33,488 bases of DNA, taken from positions 1 to 33,488 of the forward strand of contig DASYXZ010000201.1 in assembly GCA_035934315.1 (NCBI GenBank). Reading direction: 5' to 3'. The notes below the pieces were generated by a model. The model had not been told where the DNA came from. It ran no database searches and saw nothing but the letters and a program-made list of their open reading frames with translations. Shown in pieces: positions 9,048-17,363 of the stretch. The stretch comes from DASYXZ01 sp035934315 (GTDB lineage: Bacteria; Acidobacteriota; Terriglobia; UBA7540). Each line of letters opens with the position of its first letter. The stretch's first letter is position 1. The translations under genes and the position numbers were made by a program.

Positions 9048-10422
9048 TCTCTTCCGGCTCGTCGGGGACGCCAATCTTGGCGAGGCGGTAGCGCAGAGCG
9101 TTGCGGGACAATCCGAGGAGACGCGCGGCCTGGCTTTTATTGCCGTTGGCGCGGTGCAGCGCCTCCTTAATGATGTCATCCTCAAACTGTTCGAGCGTTT
9201 GTCCTTCGGGGGGAAAGGGCACGGCAGCGCCAGCCCCCGTTGCCGCGCTCGCGGAGGGCGCGCGGTCCAGCCGGATATCACTCACGTCGAGCACCGTGCC
9301 GCTTGCAAGCGCCACCGCGCGCTCAATGATGTTCTCCAGCTCCCTCACGTTGCCGGGCCAATGAAATTCCATCAAAATTTTCTGTGCGGCGGCGGTAATT
9401 TCGGTGATGGGTTTGCCCGAGTCGCGGGCAAAACGCTCAATGAAATAATCGGTCAGGTAGGGAATATCCTCTTTATGCTCGCGCAGCGGTGGGATGGAGA
9501 TGGGCACAACGTTCAGGCGATAAAAAAGGTCTTCGCGAAACGTTCCCTGTTCGAGCGCGGCGCGCAGGTCCTGGTTGGTGGCAGCCACCACGCGCACGTC
9601 AACTTTCAGTGTCTTGGTTCCACCCAGGCGCTCGAATTCGCGTTCCTGAAGCACACGGAGAAGTTTGACTTGAGTGCTGCCCGGGACATCGCCGATCTCA
9701 TCCAGAAAAATTGTTCCTTTGTCGGCCAGCTCGAATTTGCCCGGCTTCGAAGTGGCGGCGCCGGTAAAGGCTCCCTTCTCATAACCAAAAAGTTCGCTTT
9801 CCAGCAGATTTTCCGGGATGGCTGTGCTGTTGATTTTGATAAATGGTCCTGAAGCTCGCCGCGAGTGCTGGTGGATGGCGCGCGCGATCAAATCCTTGCC
9901 CACGCCGCTTTCCCCGCCCAGGAGCACGGTGGAATTCGATGGTGCCACGCGATCGACGGTGGAGAGAACCTCCTGCATTTGCGGGCTGCGTGCCACGATG
10001 TTTTTGAATTCATACCGATGGCCCAGAGCCTCGCGCAAACTCCGGTTCTCCTCGCGCAGGCGGTGGACGTCAAGTTCCTTGCGGACAATTAATTTAATTT
10101 CTTCGAGCGAGAAGGGCTTCAAAACATAATCGCTGGCGCCCGCCTTCATCGCTTCAACGGCGGTCTCCACGGTTCCGTAAGCAGTCATTACGACCACGGG
10201 AATCAAGGCGTTGGTCCGTTTGACCGCCTGCAGAAACTCCAGGCCGTTCATGCCCGGAAGCTTCAGATCAGTGATCACGAGATCGATTTGTTCCTGTGCC
10301 AGGATTTTCAGCCCGGCTTCCGCGTCGGCTGCGGCGCGAGTGGCAAAGCCCTCTTCGACCAGAGTCAATTCGAGCAAGCGGAGCATCTTCGGTTCGTCTT
10401 CAACAATTAGAATAGTGGCCAT
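9040..10422 (-). CDS. Sigma-54-dependent response regulator, NtrC family
   Basis: A 460-residue three-domain activator. The receiver domain (residues 1-120) has its phospho-acceptor Asp52 in LVITDLKLPGM. The AAA+ domain (about 140-375) has Walker A GESGVGKD (about 170-177), the sigma-54 contact loop GAFTGA (217-222) and the DEIGD Walker B. A Fis-type helix-turn-helix lies near the C-terminus (SQAARLLGLSRNALRYRLAK). It should activate sigma-54 promoters after phosphorylation by the kinase encoded just upstream on the same strand, 95 bp away. ATG at 10422 gives the standard receiver start MATILIVEDEP; a GTG at 10437 would add five residues. No clear -24/-12 site (GG-N10-GC) was picked out in the adjacent gaps, so its target is unknown. 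Confidence 0.95.
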   Translation of the reverse strand: MATILIVEDEPKMLRLLELTLVEEGFATRAAADAEAGLKILAQEQIDLVITDLKLPGMNGLEFLQAVKRTNALIPVVVMTAYGTVETAVEAMKAGASDYVLKPFSLEEIKLIVRKELDVHRLREENRSLREALGHRYEFKNIVARSPQMQEVLSTVDRVAPSNSTVLLGGESGVGKDLIARAIHQHSRRASGPFIKINSTAIPENLLESELFGYEKGAFTGAATSKPGKFELADKGTIFLDEIGDVPGSTQVKLLRVLQEREFERLGGTKTLKVDVRVVAATNQDLRAALEQGTFREDLFYRLNVVPISIPPLREHKEDIPYLTDYFIERFARDSGKPITEITAAAQKILMEFHWPGNVRELENIIERAVALASGTVLDVSDIRLDRAPSASAATGAGAAVPFPPEGQTLEQFEDDIIKEALHRANGNKSQAARLLGLSRNALRYRLAKIGVPDEPEEKV

Positions 10423-10517
10423 AAAAGGTTGAACCACAAAGGCGCAAAGTCACCAAGAAAAGCAAGAGGGTTAAAAGCTCTCCATCGCTTATCCCCCTTG
10501 GTGTCTTGGTGGTGAAA
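10423..10517. repeat. Imperfect intergenic repeat between kinase and regulator
   Basis: The gap contains AACCACAAAGGCGCAAAGTC followed by ACCAAGAAAA, and near its other end CTTGGTGTCTTGGTGGTGAA, which is an approximate inverted copy of the same theme (ACCACCAAGACACCAAG). Sequences of this style recur between genes in many environmental bacterial genomes, in my recollection. The gap has no ribosome site or promoter that I can support. Confidence 0.4.
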
Positions 10518-11792
10518 TTATTCTGCCTCACCAGGTAAGAATACCCTAAAACACGTCCCTTTCCCCTCTCCGCTTTGGCAGTCGGCCACGCGGATCCAAC
10601 CGCGATGATCATCGACTATTTTCGACACGATGGAAAGCCCCAGACCCACGCCGGTCTTTTTGGTGGTAAAAAAAGGATTGAAAATCTGTTCCCTGAGCTC
10701 CACCGGGATACCCGGCCCATTATCCTCGATTTCAATCAATACGCCCCTCCGGCCTGAATCCTGGAAGCCCCCGGCGTCATGAGTCTCAGATATCGACACG
10801 CGGATTTTACCGTTGCCACCGGCCACGGCTTCATAAGCATTCAGGAAAAGATTTGTAAAAACCTGCTCACAAAGCCCCGCGTCCACGGGAACCTCCGGCA
10901 AACTTGCAGCGTATTGCCGCTCAACGAGCACCGCCGCATCGGGCCAGCGGTCGTGGACGGCCTTGAGGGCGCGATCGACGAGGGCCGGAATGGACTCCGG
11001 GCGTTTCTCAAGTTGAGTGGGTCGGGCAAAATCCAGAAAGCGGCTGATCAGCGCATTCAGCCGGTTCACTTCGCTGGAGATGTTATTCGCCAGTTCGCTC
11101 GAAAGCGCCTCATCAGTCTTCAAAGCCTTGTGGAGCATTTCCGCCGATCCTTTAATCACACCCAAAGGATTGCGGACCTCATGCGCCAGGCCTGCCGAAA
11201 GCTGCCCGAGGGCCGCCAGACGGTCGGAGCGGCGCGCCTCTTCCTTTGCGTCCTCAAGGCGGCGATTGGTGTCCGCCAGAGTTTCGGCCAGAGTTTGATA
11301 GCGCGAAGACTGGCGGCGGTTCTCCATCACAATTCGGTTCACCACCAGGGCGGCCAGAAAGATGAAAAGGTTCCGAATCACCAACTCGGTGATGTCAACC
11401 GCAGGAAAAGAATATTCCATCAGGGCGGGGATCAAGTGCGAGCAGTAGGCAAGCGAGCCGAGCGCCGTCCAAAGAAGCGTTTGCAGGGCGCCGAAGTCCA
11501 TGGCCGCCGTAATCGCGGGCAAATAGTAAATGGGGTAGTAACTGCTGTTGATGCCCCCCGTGTGGCTGACCAGGATTGTGGCCAGCAAAATTTTGATGAA
11601 CACGCAGTAAGCGCGGCCGCGTGGCCCTGCAACATTGATGAATTGACGTTCAAAAATTTGGAATAAGCCGATGCCGAGGAGAGTGATTTGCTTGTGAACC
11701 TCGAAGATGGGATCCAGGACGGCAAGGCCCGCGAGAAATACGAGCCACAGGAGGTCCATCCATGCAAAGGTGGGACGTTCTTGATCAACCAT
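10518..11792 (-). CDS. Membrane sensor histidine kinase (NtrB-like)
   Basis: A 424-residue kinase. The N-terminal third is hydrophobic, with about four to five membrane segments (from DLLWLVFLAGLAVL to ELVIRNLFIFLAALVVNRIV), and has no recognisable extracellular sensor domain. A short coiled coil (about 165-190) leads to HisKA with the phospho-acceptor His204 in GLAHEVRNPLG. The ATPase domain follows, with N box NLFLNAYEAV, G1 DNGPGIP, F box FNPFFTTK and G2 GVGLGLSIV. It precedes its likely partner, the NtrC-type regulator, on the same strand. It follows the AhpD-like selenoprotein by 61 bp, so the three may share a transcript. The signal sensed is not apparent. Confidence 0.93.
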   Translation of the reverse strand: MVDQERPTFAWMDLLWLVFLAGLAVLDPIFEVHKQITLLGIGLFQIFERQFINVAGPRGRAYCVFIKILLATILVSHTGGINSSYYPIYYLPAITAAMDFGALQTLLWTALGSLAYCSHLIPALMEYSFPAVDITELVIRNLFIFLAALVVNRIVMENRRQSSRYQTLAETLADTNRRLEDAKEEARRSDRLAALGQLSAGLAHEVRNPLGVIKGSAEMLHKALKTDEALSSELANNISSEVNRLNALISRFLDFARPTQLEKRPESIPALVDRALKAVHDRWPDAAVLVERQYAASLPEVPVDAGLCEQVFTNLFLNAYEAVAGGNGKIRVSISETHDAGGFQDSGRRGVLIEIEDNGPGIPVELREQIFNPFFTTKKTGVGLGLSIVSKIVDDHRGWIRVADCQSGEGKGTCFRVFLPGEAE

Positions 11793-11853
11793 AGCGAGAT
11801 TACAGGGTACAGGGGATGACGTGGAGAGGCAAGAAAGGTTACGAGTAAGATGG

Positions 11854-12417
11854 TCAGCGCCACTGCGCCAGGGCGGCTTTCATCTCAGGTTCCGGATCGA
11901 TGCCCAGAGCGTCGGCTATGCGGTTGATGTAATTGAAATAGGCAATGACTTCGACGGCGTCAAGGATATCGCGGTCGGTAAGTTTATTTTTGAGCAGCGT
12001 CTCCAGGTCCTGGGGCCGAACGGCGGCGGGAGTGCGCGTGACGAGTTCGGCGAACTTGCACAACGCGAGTTGGCGCGGGGATAGTTTGGCTCGGCGATAG
12101 TTGTGTTTCACGTGTTCGGCGAGCCCGGCGTCTTTGGATTGTTCACGGAGATCCTCCCCGTGCGCTTCGATTCAGTAGAAACAGTGATTGGCCCAGGACA
12201 CCACGGTGGCCACCATTTCTCGCTCCGCCCGCGACAGGCCTGAAGGCCCGTGCATAGTTGCCAGATACAATTCTATTGAGGCATGCAGCGCCGGCGGATT
12301 CAGACTCTGCACCTTGAGAATATTGAACACCTTTCCCGCCCGGCCCACCGCCTTGTCATACTCGGTCTTCAATTCACCTGTCGCGTCCGCCGGCTCTATC
12401 ATTTTGATCCATGCCAT
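11854..12417 (-). CDS. AhpD-like peroxidase-related selenoprotein (CxxU), in-frame TGA
   Basis: Read as one 187-residue protein with selenocysteine at residue 82. The frame is open from ATG 12417, with a GAGG ribosome site seven bases upstream. It is interrupted only by TGA at 12172-12174 and then continues in the same frame to 11854. The context is NHCFY-TGA-IEAHGEDL. In AhpD / carboxymuconolactone-decarboxylase-like peroxidase-related proteins this is the CxxCxxxH site. Cys79, the TGA at 82, His86, and Glu67 twelve residues before Cys79 reproduce the spacing of Mycobacterium AhpD Glu118, Cys130, Cys133 and His137. The TGA thus replaces the reactive second Cys. A SECIS-like hairpin follows at once. 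Conventional calling would give two fragments (12172-12417 and about 11854-12111). The likely role is thiol-dependent peroxide reduction. selA, selB, selC and selD are not in the window. Confidence 0.82.
12144..12162 (-). promoter_or_regulatory. Candidate bacterial SECIS element
   Basis: Starting nine bases after the in-frame TGA, CACGGGGAGGATCTCCGTG folds into an uninterrupted 8-bp stem (CACGGGGA with TCTCCGTG, one G-U pair) closing a GGA triloop. The loop begins at the 18th base after the TGA and opens with G. Published rules for bacterial SECIS elements call for a small apical loop about 16-37 nt downstream with a G among its first two bases, so the fit is good. No folding program was run. 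Confidence 0.72.
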
Positions 12418-12445
12418 TTTTTCGCCTCATGATTTTTGGAAGAGC

Positions 12446-12530
12446 GGAAATTAGAAATTTGTAATTGGCTCATCAACCGGGCGCTCAATGTCTAAATTCT
12501 CTTTTCTATTTTCCAGTTTCTAATTTCACT
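12446..12530. repeat. Low-complexity inverted repeat, GAAATTAGAAA type
   Basis: GAAATTAGAAA at 12447-12457 and its perfect inverse TTTCTAATTTC at 12517-12527 flank a spacer that includes CTTTTCTATTTTCCAG. The right arm overlaps the prolyl-oligopeptidase stop codon. It belongs to the same family as the repeats at 14798 and 17281. Confidence 0.5.
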
Positions 12531-14673
12531 TTGTAGAGTTAAAAGTCACACCCAACTGCCAGAAAAGAAATCCGACCTCGTCGGTGGCCTGTTCGATTCT
12601 CTTGGTAATGGACATGCCACCCCGCGAATGGCCCGCCTCGGTGTCATAACGAAGCAACACCGGGTGGCCTGACCCCGTCGCGGCCTGAAGCAGCGCCGTC
12701 ATTTTGCGCGCGTGGAGCGGGGCGACGCGCGTGTCTGAGTCGCCAGAGGCAAGCAGCACCGCGGGGTATTTCGTTCCCTGCCGCACATGATGATAGGGCG
12801 AATAGGCGTATAGATATTTGAACTGAACGGGGTCGTCTGAGGAGCCGTACTCTGCAACCCAGTACCGGGCAACCAGGAATTTCTGGTAACGGAGCATGTC
12901 GAGCAAAGGATAGCCGCAGTATACGGCTCGGAAAAGGTCAGGACGCTGGGTGAGCGCGGCGCCAACCAGCAATCCGCCATTACTCGTGCCCATGATCGCC
13001 AGGCGTGAGGAATTGGTATAACCGTTCTTAATCAACCATTCGGCGGCGGCGATAAAGTCGTCAAAGACGTTCTGCTTTTTCTCGAACATTCCGGCCTTGT
13101 GCCACGCTTCGCCAAATTCGCCACCGCCGCGGAGGTTGGGGACTGCGAAGACACCACCCTGCTCCACCCAAACCGCCGCCAAATCTGAAAAATAGGGCGT
13201 TTCGTTAAGATTGAAGCCGCCATAACCCGTCAACAGGGTCGGATTCGAGCCGTCGAGCTTAATCCCTTTTCGGTAGAGTAGGAACATCGGGACGCGAGTC
13301 TTGTCCTTTGATTCATACCAGAACTGCTTGACCTCAAATTTTTCACTCTGGATCGGAACATTCAGCCGCGCCCAAACGCTTTGGTTGCCTGCCGCGACAT
13401 CGTAGCGATAGATGGTGTAAGGCACGACGAAAGAAGAAAATCCATAAAACGCTTCCGGGCTCGACCATCGCGAGCTGACACCCTCCACTGAACCGATGGT
13501 GGGCAGGTCGAGATCGCGCAGGAATCGCCCTTCAGTGTCAAATACCCGCACGTGCGAGCTTGCATTTTCCATGTAATCCACCAATAGCTTGCCCCCGGCC
13601 AGCGACATCGATTCGATTGCGGACTTACTCTCCGGAATCACTTCGCGCCAATGGTCGCGCGCGGGGTTCTTGAGATCGACAACGAGAATTCGTCCGTTGG
13701 GCGCCTTCCAATTGGTGTGCAGGAAAAGTTGGTTGCCTCCGACCGACCCGAAAAAGCGCGCCGCGATATCGTTTACCAGAGGCTTCAAAGGCCCTTGAGC
13801 GGCTAAATCCTGGTAGTAGATTTCCGTCTGGTCCGCAGCCGCCCCGTGCAGGACGTGGATGATCAGATAATGCCCGTCCTCGGAGAGATCGACGCCGATG
13901 ATTTTGTCGAGTCCCAAGCCTTCTCCGAAGATTTGCTTATCCGTGACTGGGTCCTCGCCCATGGCGTGAACGTAGACGCGCGGGCCGTTGGCCTCAAGAC
14001 GCGAATAATAGGCCGTACTCTTGTCGGGCGTCATGGAAAAGCCGGAATAGCGAGCCCTGGGAAAGTGGTCGGGTAGCGCCTGATGCGTGTCCACATTGAG
14101 GAGTTGAATCGAGACTTCATCTTCACCGCCATGGCGGAAACCATAGGCAATCACGGCGCCGTCATGCGAGACGTCTATCAGATTGACCGAAGTAGAATGG
14201 TCAGGGCTTAGAGGGTTGGGATCGATCAAGACTTCATCCTTCCCTTCGAGGCCTTTCCTCATGAAAAGAATTGCCTGGTCCTGGCTCGCCGGCCTTTTTC
14301 TGAAAAAGTAGCGGCCACCGCGCTCCACGGGAGCTTCAATCGTCTCAATCCTCATCAAAGCGGAGAGGCGCCGCTGGAGCGACTCGCGGCCGGGCCAAGT
14401 TTTGAGCAGCGATTGAGTGTACTTGTTCTGTGCATCAATCCATGAGCGAGTCTCCGGGCTTTGCTGGTCTTCAAGCCAGCGATAGGGGTCCGCGATCTCA
14501 ACGCCGTGCAGCGTCTCCTTGAAATCATCCTTGCGCGTTGCCGGAGGTCCTTGAGCGCGCCCCATCGAGGCGCACAAAACCATACTCCATGCCGTGAGCA
14601 CTATCGTCGCCAGCTCAGGCGATGTGCGAATCCTGCGGTTCAGATCAGAAGAGAAGGAACTTTGATTCAACAT
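12526..14673 (-). CDS. Prolyl oligopeptidase family serine peptidase (S9A)
   Basis: A 715-residue secreted or periplasmic peptidase that cleaves after proline in short peptides. The propeller domain (about 90-460) follows the S9A start YRWLEDQQSPETRSWIDAQN. The alpha/beta-hydrolase domain carries the triad Ser564 (GTSNGGLL), Asp647 (SGDSDTRV) and His682 (EAGHSRGG). The oxyanion-region motifs GGFNLNETPYFS and NLRGGGEFGE are intact. ATG at 14673 has GAGGGGGAT nine bases upstream and places a signal-peptide-like segment (LATIVLTAWSMVLCASMGRA) near the N-terminus. An upstream in-frame start at 14721 would add 16 unlikely residues. It precedes the selenoprotein gene on the same strand, 108 bp away. 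Confidence 0.95.
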   Translation of the reverse strand: MLNQSSFSSDLNRRIRTSPELATIVLTAWSMVLCASMGRAQGPPATRKDDFKETLHGVEIADPYRWLEDQQSPETRSWIDAQNKYTQSLLKTWPGRESLQRRLSALMRIETIEAPVERGGRYFFRKRPASQDQAILFMRKGLEGKDEVLIDPNPLSPDHSTSVNLIDVSHDGAVIAYGFRHGGEDEVSIQLLNVDTHQALPDHFPRARYSGFSMTPDKSTAYYSRLEANGPRVYVHAMGEDPVTDKQIFGEGLGLDKIIGVDLSEDGHYLIIHVLHGAAADQTEIYYQDLAAQGPLKPLVNDIAARFFGSVGGNQLFLHTNWKAPNGRILVVDLKNPARDHWREVIPESKSAIESMSLAGGKLLVDYMENASSHVRVFDTEGRFLRDLDLPTIGSVEGVSSRWSSPEAFYGFSSFVVPYTIYRYDVAAGNQSVWARLNVPIQSEKFEVKQFWYESKDKTRVPMFLLYRKGIKLDGSNPTLLTGYGGFNLNETPYFSDLAAVWVEQGGVFAVPNLRGGGEFGEAWHKAGMFEKKQNVFDDFIAAAEWLIKNGYTNSSRLAIMGTSNGGLLVGAALTQRPDLFRAVYCGYPLLDMLRYQKFLVARYWVAEYGSSDDPVQFKYLYAYSPYHHVRQGTKYPAVLLASGDSDTRVAPLHARKMTALLQAATGSGHPVLLRYDTEAGHSRGGMSITKRIEQATDEVGFLFWQLGVTFNSTK

Positions 14674-14797
14674 TTTGGTTATCCCCCTCGTATCTCCGAG
14701 ATTTCCCCAGCCCTGTCCCACGATCGGGAGATTGCCGGGAGTTATTACCCATACAGAGATGAAGCTGGTTCATAAGCCAGCCAACCCATTTCAGCTT

Positions 14798-14842
14798 TCT
14801 GAATTCTGGTTTCCAATTTCTATTTTCCAGTTTCCATCTTTT
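14798..14842. repeat. Low-complexity repeat, GGAAACTGGAAA type
   Basis: On the minus strand the gap reads as a chain of TGGAAAC / TAGAAAT units: GATGGAAACTGG, AAAATAGAAATTGG, AAACCAG. It sits just after the permease stop and closely resembles the copy at 17290 on the plus strand. Confidence 0.5.
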
Positions 14843-14843
14843 C

Positions 14844-16223
14844 TTACGTTTCACTAAAATCCATTGTCGCCGGGCGGATGCGGAAGCCGCGCGTCATCAC
14901 GACGACGAGTATCAGTCCGAACGCGAACCATATTCCGCCCACGGCCATTGCCGTCCAGTCGAGTCCCCACCAGATCCAGGCGCAGAATGCGAAGCCAAAA
15001 AGAGGCAGCACGGCGTCCTGAAAAATTTTGCGTTGGCGCCCGGGAACTCCGAGAACCGAGAACTGCCAGAAGGCTGCCATGTTCACGCCCATGAAACTGA
15101 CGAACGCGCCAAAGTTCAAAACCTCGGCAGCTTTTTCAAAGTTGAGGAAGAAGGCTCCTGCAAAGGCCAGCGCGCCGATGATGGCAATATTGTAAGTAGG
15201 GTTCGAATTCTTCGGGCTCAGATGGCCAAAGCAGCGCCGCGGCAGGATGTTATCCCGCCCCATGCCAAACAGAATCCGCGCCGCCCCCAAAGTTCCGGTA
15301 AGGCCGCTGCCCAGGGCAGCGACAATCAGCACCGCGCCCATGGCATGGAACAGCACCGCGCCGCCCACCCGCCGGCAGACGTCCATGAATGCGGTTTCCG
15401 GATTGGCAAAATGGAAATCGGGCCAGACGAGCTGCCCGAGATAAACCTGCAGCCCGCTAAACGCTCCGGTAAAAAGCACCACCAGCACGATGGCCAGCAG
15501 CACGTTGCGGCGAGGATTGTGCACGTCCTCGGCCAGCGTCGTCACGCCGTCAAAGCCGATGTAGGTGAGCACGGAAAACGACGCGCCGGTCCACAGGGCG
15601 CGGAAGCTGAAGGTGGCCGGATTGTAAAACGGCTGGGTGGAAAAAAGCCCGCGCGCGCCCTCCGCAAGAAAAAGATACCGGACAGCGAGCGCCAGAAAAA
15701 CAATAATCACCAGACACATGAAGGCGAGCAGCACGCGGTTGGCGATAGCGGTGGCATGGACGCCGCGCAGATTCAGAAAAGTGAAAATGCCCGCGACCAA
15801 CGCGGCCTCAATCACGTAGGGAATCTGCGGCAGGTAACGCGAATGAAGCGCGGTGGCAATCCAGACGGTGTTGATGAGCGGTTGCAGCAGGAAGCCGAGG
15901 AACATGGCCCAGCCCGCCAGAAATCCGAGGTACGGATTCAATCCCCGGCTCACGTAAGTGTAAGCGGAACCCGCCGAAGGATAGAGCGCGGCCATGCGGC
16001 CATAACTGATGGCGGTGACCAGCATGGCCAGCATGGAAATCTCCATGCAGGAGAGAAAGTGGCCGTGCGAAAGTCCTTCTGCCACGCCGTAAAGTGGAAT
16101 GGCGGCGATGGGTTGCACCAGGACGATCCCGTAGAAGATGAGGTCCCAAAGTGTCAGGACGCGCCGGAGGTGTGACGCGTCAGTTGCGGACTTTGCCGGG
16201 ACTGATATTACGGGATCTGCCAT
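14844..16223 (-). CDS. APC-superfamily amino acid permease
   Basis: A 459-residue inner-membrane transporter with about 12 hydrophobic segments. The first segment carries the family pattern (LTLWDLIFYGIVLVQPIAA). The TM2-3 region reads MLAMLVTAISYGRMAALYPS followed by AGSAYTYVSRG, a typical APC signature for a proton-coupled amino acid or amine permease. TM6 has LTYIGFDGVTTLAEDVHNPR, the conserved FxGFD/E...E..NP motif. The substrate cannot be assigned from sequence. It is transcribed divergently from lipA across a 143-bp gap, and its 3' end abuts a low-complexity repeat. Confidence 0.9.
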   Translation of the reverse strand: MADPVISVPAKSATDASHLRRVLTLWDLIFYGIVLVQPIAAIPLYGVAEGLSHGHFLSCMEISMLAMLVTAISYGRMAALYPSAGSAYTYVSRGLNPYLGFLAGWAMFLGFLLQPLINTVWIATALHSRYLPQIPYVIEAALVAGIFTFLNLRGVHATAIANRVLLAFMCLVIIVFLALAVRYLFLAEGARGLFSTQPFYNPATFSFRALWTGASFSVLTYIGFDGVTTLAEDVHNPRRNVLLAIVLVVLFTGAFSGLQVYLGQLVWPDFHFANPETAFMDVCRRVGGAVLFHAMGAVLIVAALGSGLTGTLGAARILFGMGRDNILPRRCFGHLSPKNSNPTYNIAIIGALAFAGAFFLNFEKAAEVLNFGAFVSFMGVNMAAFWQFSVLGVPGRQRKIFQDAVLPLFGFAFCAWIWWGLDWTAMAVGGIWFAFGLILVVVMTRGFRIRPATMDFSET

Positions 16224-16366
16224 GGCCGAAGTTGGGACGCGCTCACCTGTGCAGAAGGAGCGCCACCGCGAAGTATCTCACGCTCTGAAAATAAGCCAAC
16301 AGAAAAATCAATTTTGCGCAGCGATTGCCTCTCCCGCCGGTCCAGAGTAGAATCTGAAGGTCATCA

Positions 16367-17260
16367 ATGATGGAGTTGATCCAGATCGAAGTGTCGCGCC
16401 CTCCTGTCCGCCGGCCGGAATGGCTGAAAGTGCGTCTGCCGGGCGGCGATAATTTCCACGAGCTTAAGCGCCTGATGCGGGGGCACAACCTGCACACCGT
16501 CTGCGAGAGCGCGCGCTGTCCCAACATCGCCGAGTGCTGGTCGCATCGCACGGCCACGTTTATGATTTTGGGCGACCTCTGCACGCGCCGGTGCGCTTTT
16601 TGCGCCGTGCCCAAAGGACTCCCCACAGAAATCGATTGGGCTGAGCCAGAGCGTGTGGCGGCTGCCGCCCAATCCATGGGGCTTCATTATGTCGTGGTTA
16701 CTTCGGTGGACCGCGACGACCAGCCCGATGGCGGAGCGAAAATGTTTGCGCTCACCATCGCCGCGTTGCGGCGGCAAATTCCCGGCTGCAAAGTGGAAGT
16801 GTTGATTCCTGATTTTCATGGGTCAGACGAAGCTCTGGAAATCGTTCTCGGCGCGCGGCCGGACATTTTGAATCACAATATCGAAACTGTGCCTCGACTT
16901 TATCCCGTCGCCCGGCGCGGCTCTCGCTACCAGCGCTCCCTGCGTTTGCTCGCTCATGCGCGTGAGTTGGAGCCCGCCATCCCCACGAAATCCGGCCTGA
17001 TGACGGGCCTGGGTGAAACGTTTGAGGAAATTTGCGCGGTGCTGGCCGACCTCGGGGCAGCCGGTGTGGGCATCGTGACCATTGGCCAGTACCTTCGACC
17101 TACCAGTGACCAGTTGCCCGTGGCGCGTTTCTATACGCCGGAGGAATTCGCGGCTCTCAAGCAGGAGGGCATGCGCGTGGGCATTCGTCACGTCGAATCC
17201 GGACCGCTGGTTCGCAGTTCGTACCATGCCCACGAACAGGTGGAAGCATTGGGCGATTAA
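16367..17260 (+). CDS. lipA: Lipoyl synthase
   Basis: A 297-residue radical-SAM enzyme that inserts two sulfurs into protein-bound octanoyl groups to make lipoate for 2-oxoacid dehydrogenases and the glycine cleavage system. Both iron-sulfur clusters are covered: the auxiliary cluster Cys motif CESARCPNIAECW, and the radical-SAM CxxxCxxC as CTRRCAFC. The C-terminal RSSYHA supplies the Ser that ligates the auxiliary cluster. GAAGG lies six bases before the ATG at 16367, and a second ATG follows immediately. No lipB or dehydrogenase gene is adjacent, so it appears to be a single-gene unit ending in a convergent gap. Confidence 0.97.
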   Translation: MMELIQIEVSRPPVRRPEWLKVRLPGGDNFHELKRLMRGHNLHTVCESARCPNIAECWSHRTATFMILGDLCTRRCAFCAVPKGLPTEIDWAEPERVAAAAQSMGLHYVVVTSVDRDDQPDGGAKMFALTIAALRRQIPGCKVEVLIPDFHGSDEALEIVLGARPDILNHNIETVPRLYPVARRGSRYQRSLRLLAHARELEPAIPTKSGLMTGLGETFEEICAVLADLGAAGVGIVTIGQYLRPTSDQLPVARFYTPEEFAALKQEGMRVGIRHVESGPLVRSSYHAHEQVEALGD

Positions 17261-17280
17261 GTGATTTTGTGATTGAGCGA

Positions 17281-17363
17281 TTGAAAAGCGGAAACTGGAA
17301 ATTGGAAACTGGAAACTGGTCTGTCGAAATTTACGCCAAGTTTCGATTTTCTAATTTCCATTT
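17281..17363. repeat. Low-complexity repeat between convergent genes
   Basis: At 17290-17319 the units GGAAACTGGAAATTGGAAAC and GGAAACTGG follow in tandem. From 17347 the complementary TTTTCTAATTTCCATTTTC begins. The two arms could pair in the transcript from either strand, so the element may end transcription of both lipA and the convergent TPR gene. Confidence 0.5.

Noticed and set aside
12172..12174. TGA in the AhpD-like gene as an ordinary nonsense mutation (pseudogene)
   Set aside because: Its exact match to the reactive Cys codon, the intact downstream frame and the correctly placed SECIS-like hairpin favour selenocysteine. This is still to be confirmed by finding the sel genes.
14645..14854. 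69-codon minus-strand frame rich in Lys, Trp and Asn
   Set aside because: It is a translation of the GGAAACTGG repeat and of the prolyl-oligopeptidase leader, with no start signal.
15033..16175. Long open frame of 380 codons on the plus strand opposite the permease
   Set aside because: It is antisense to a clear APC permease. Its composition is very rich in His, Gln, Arg and Glu, as expected from the complement of membrane-protein codons, and it shows no domain.
17290..17319. Tandem GGAAACTGG units as a CRISPR array
   Set aside because: The units are 7-10 bases with no unique spacers and no cas genes in the window. It is a low-complexity repeat.
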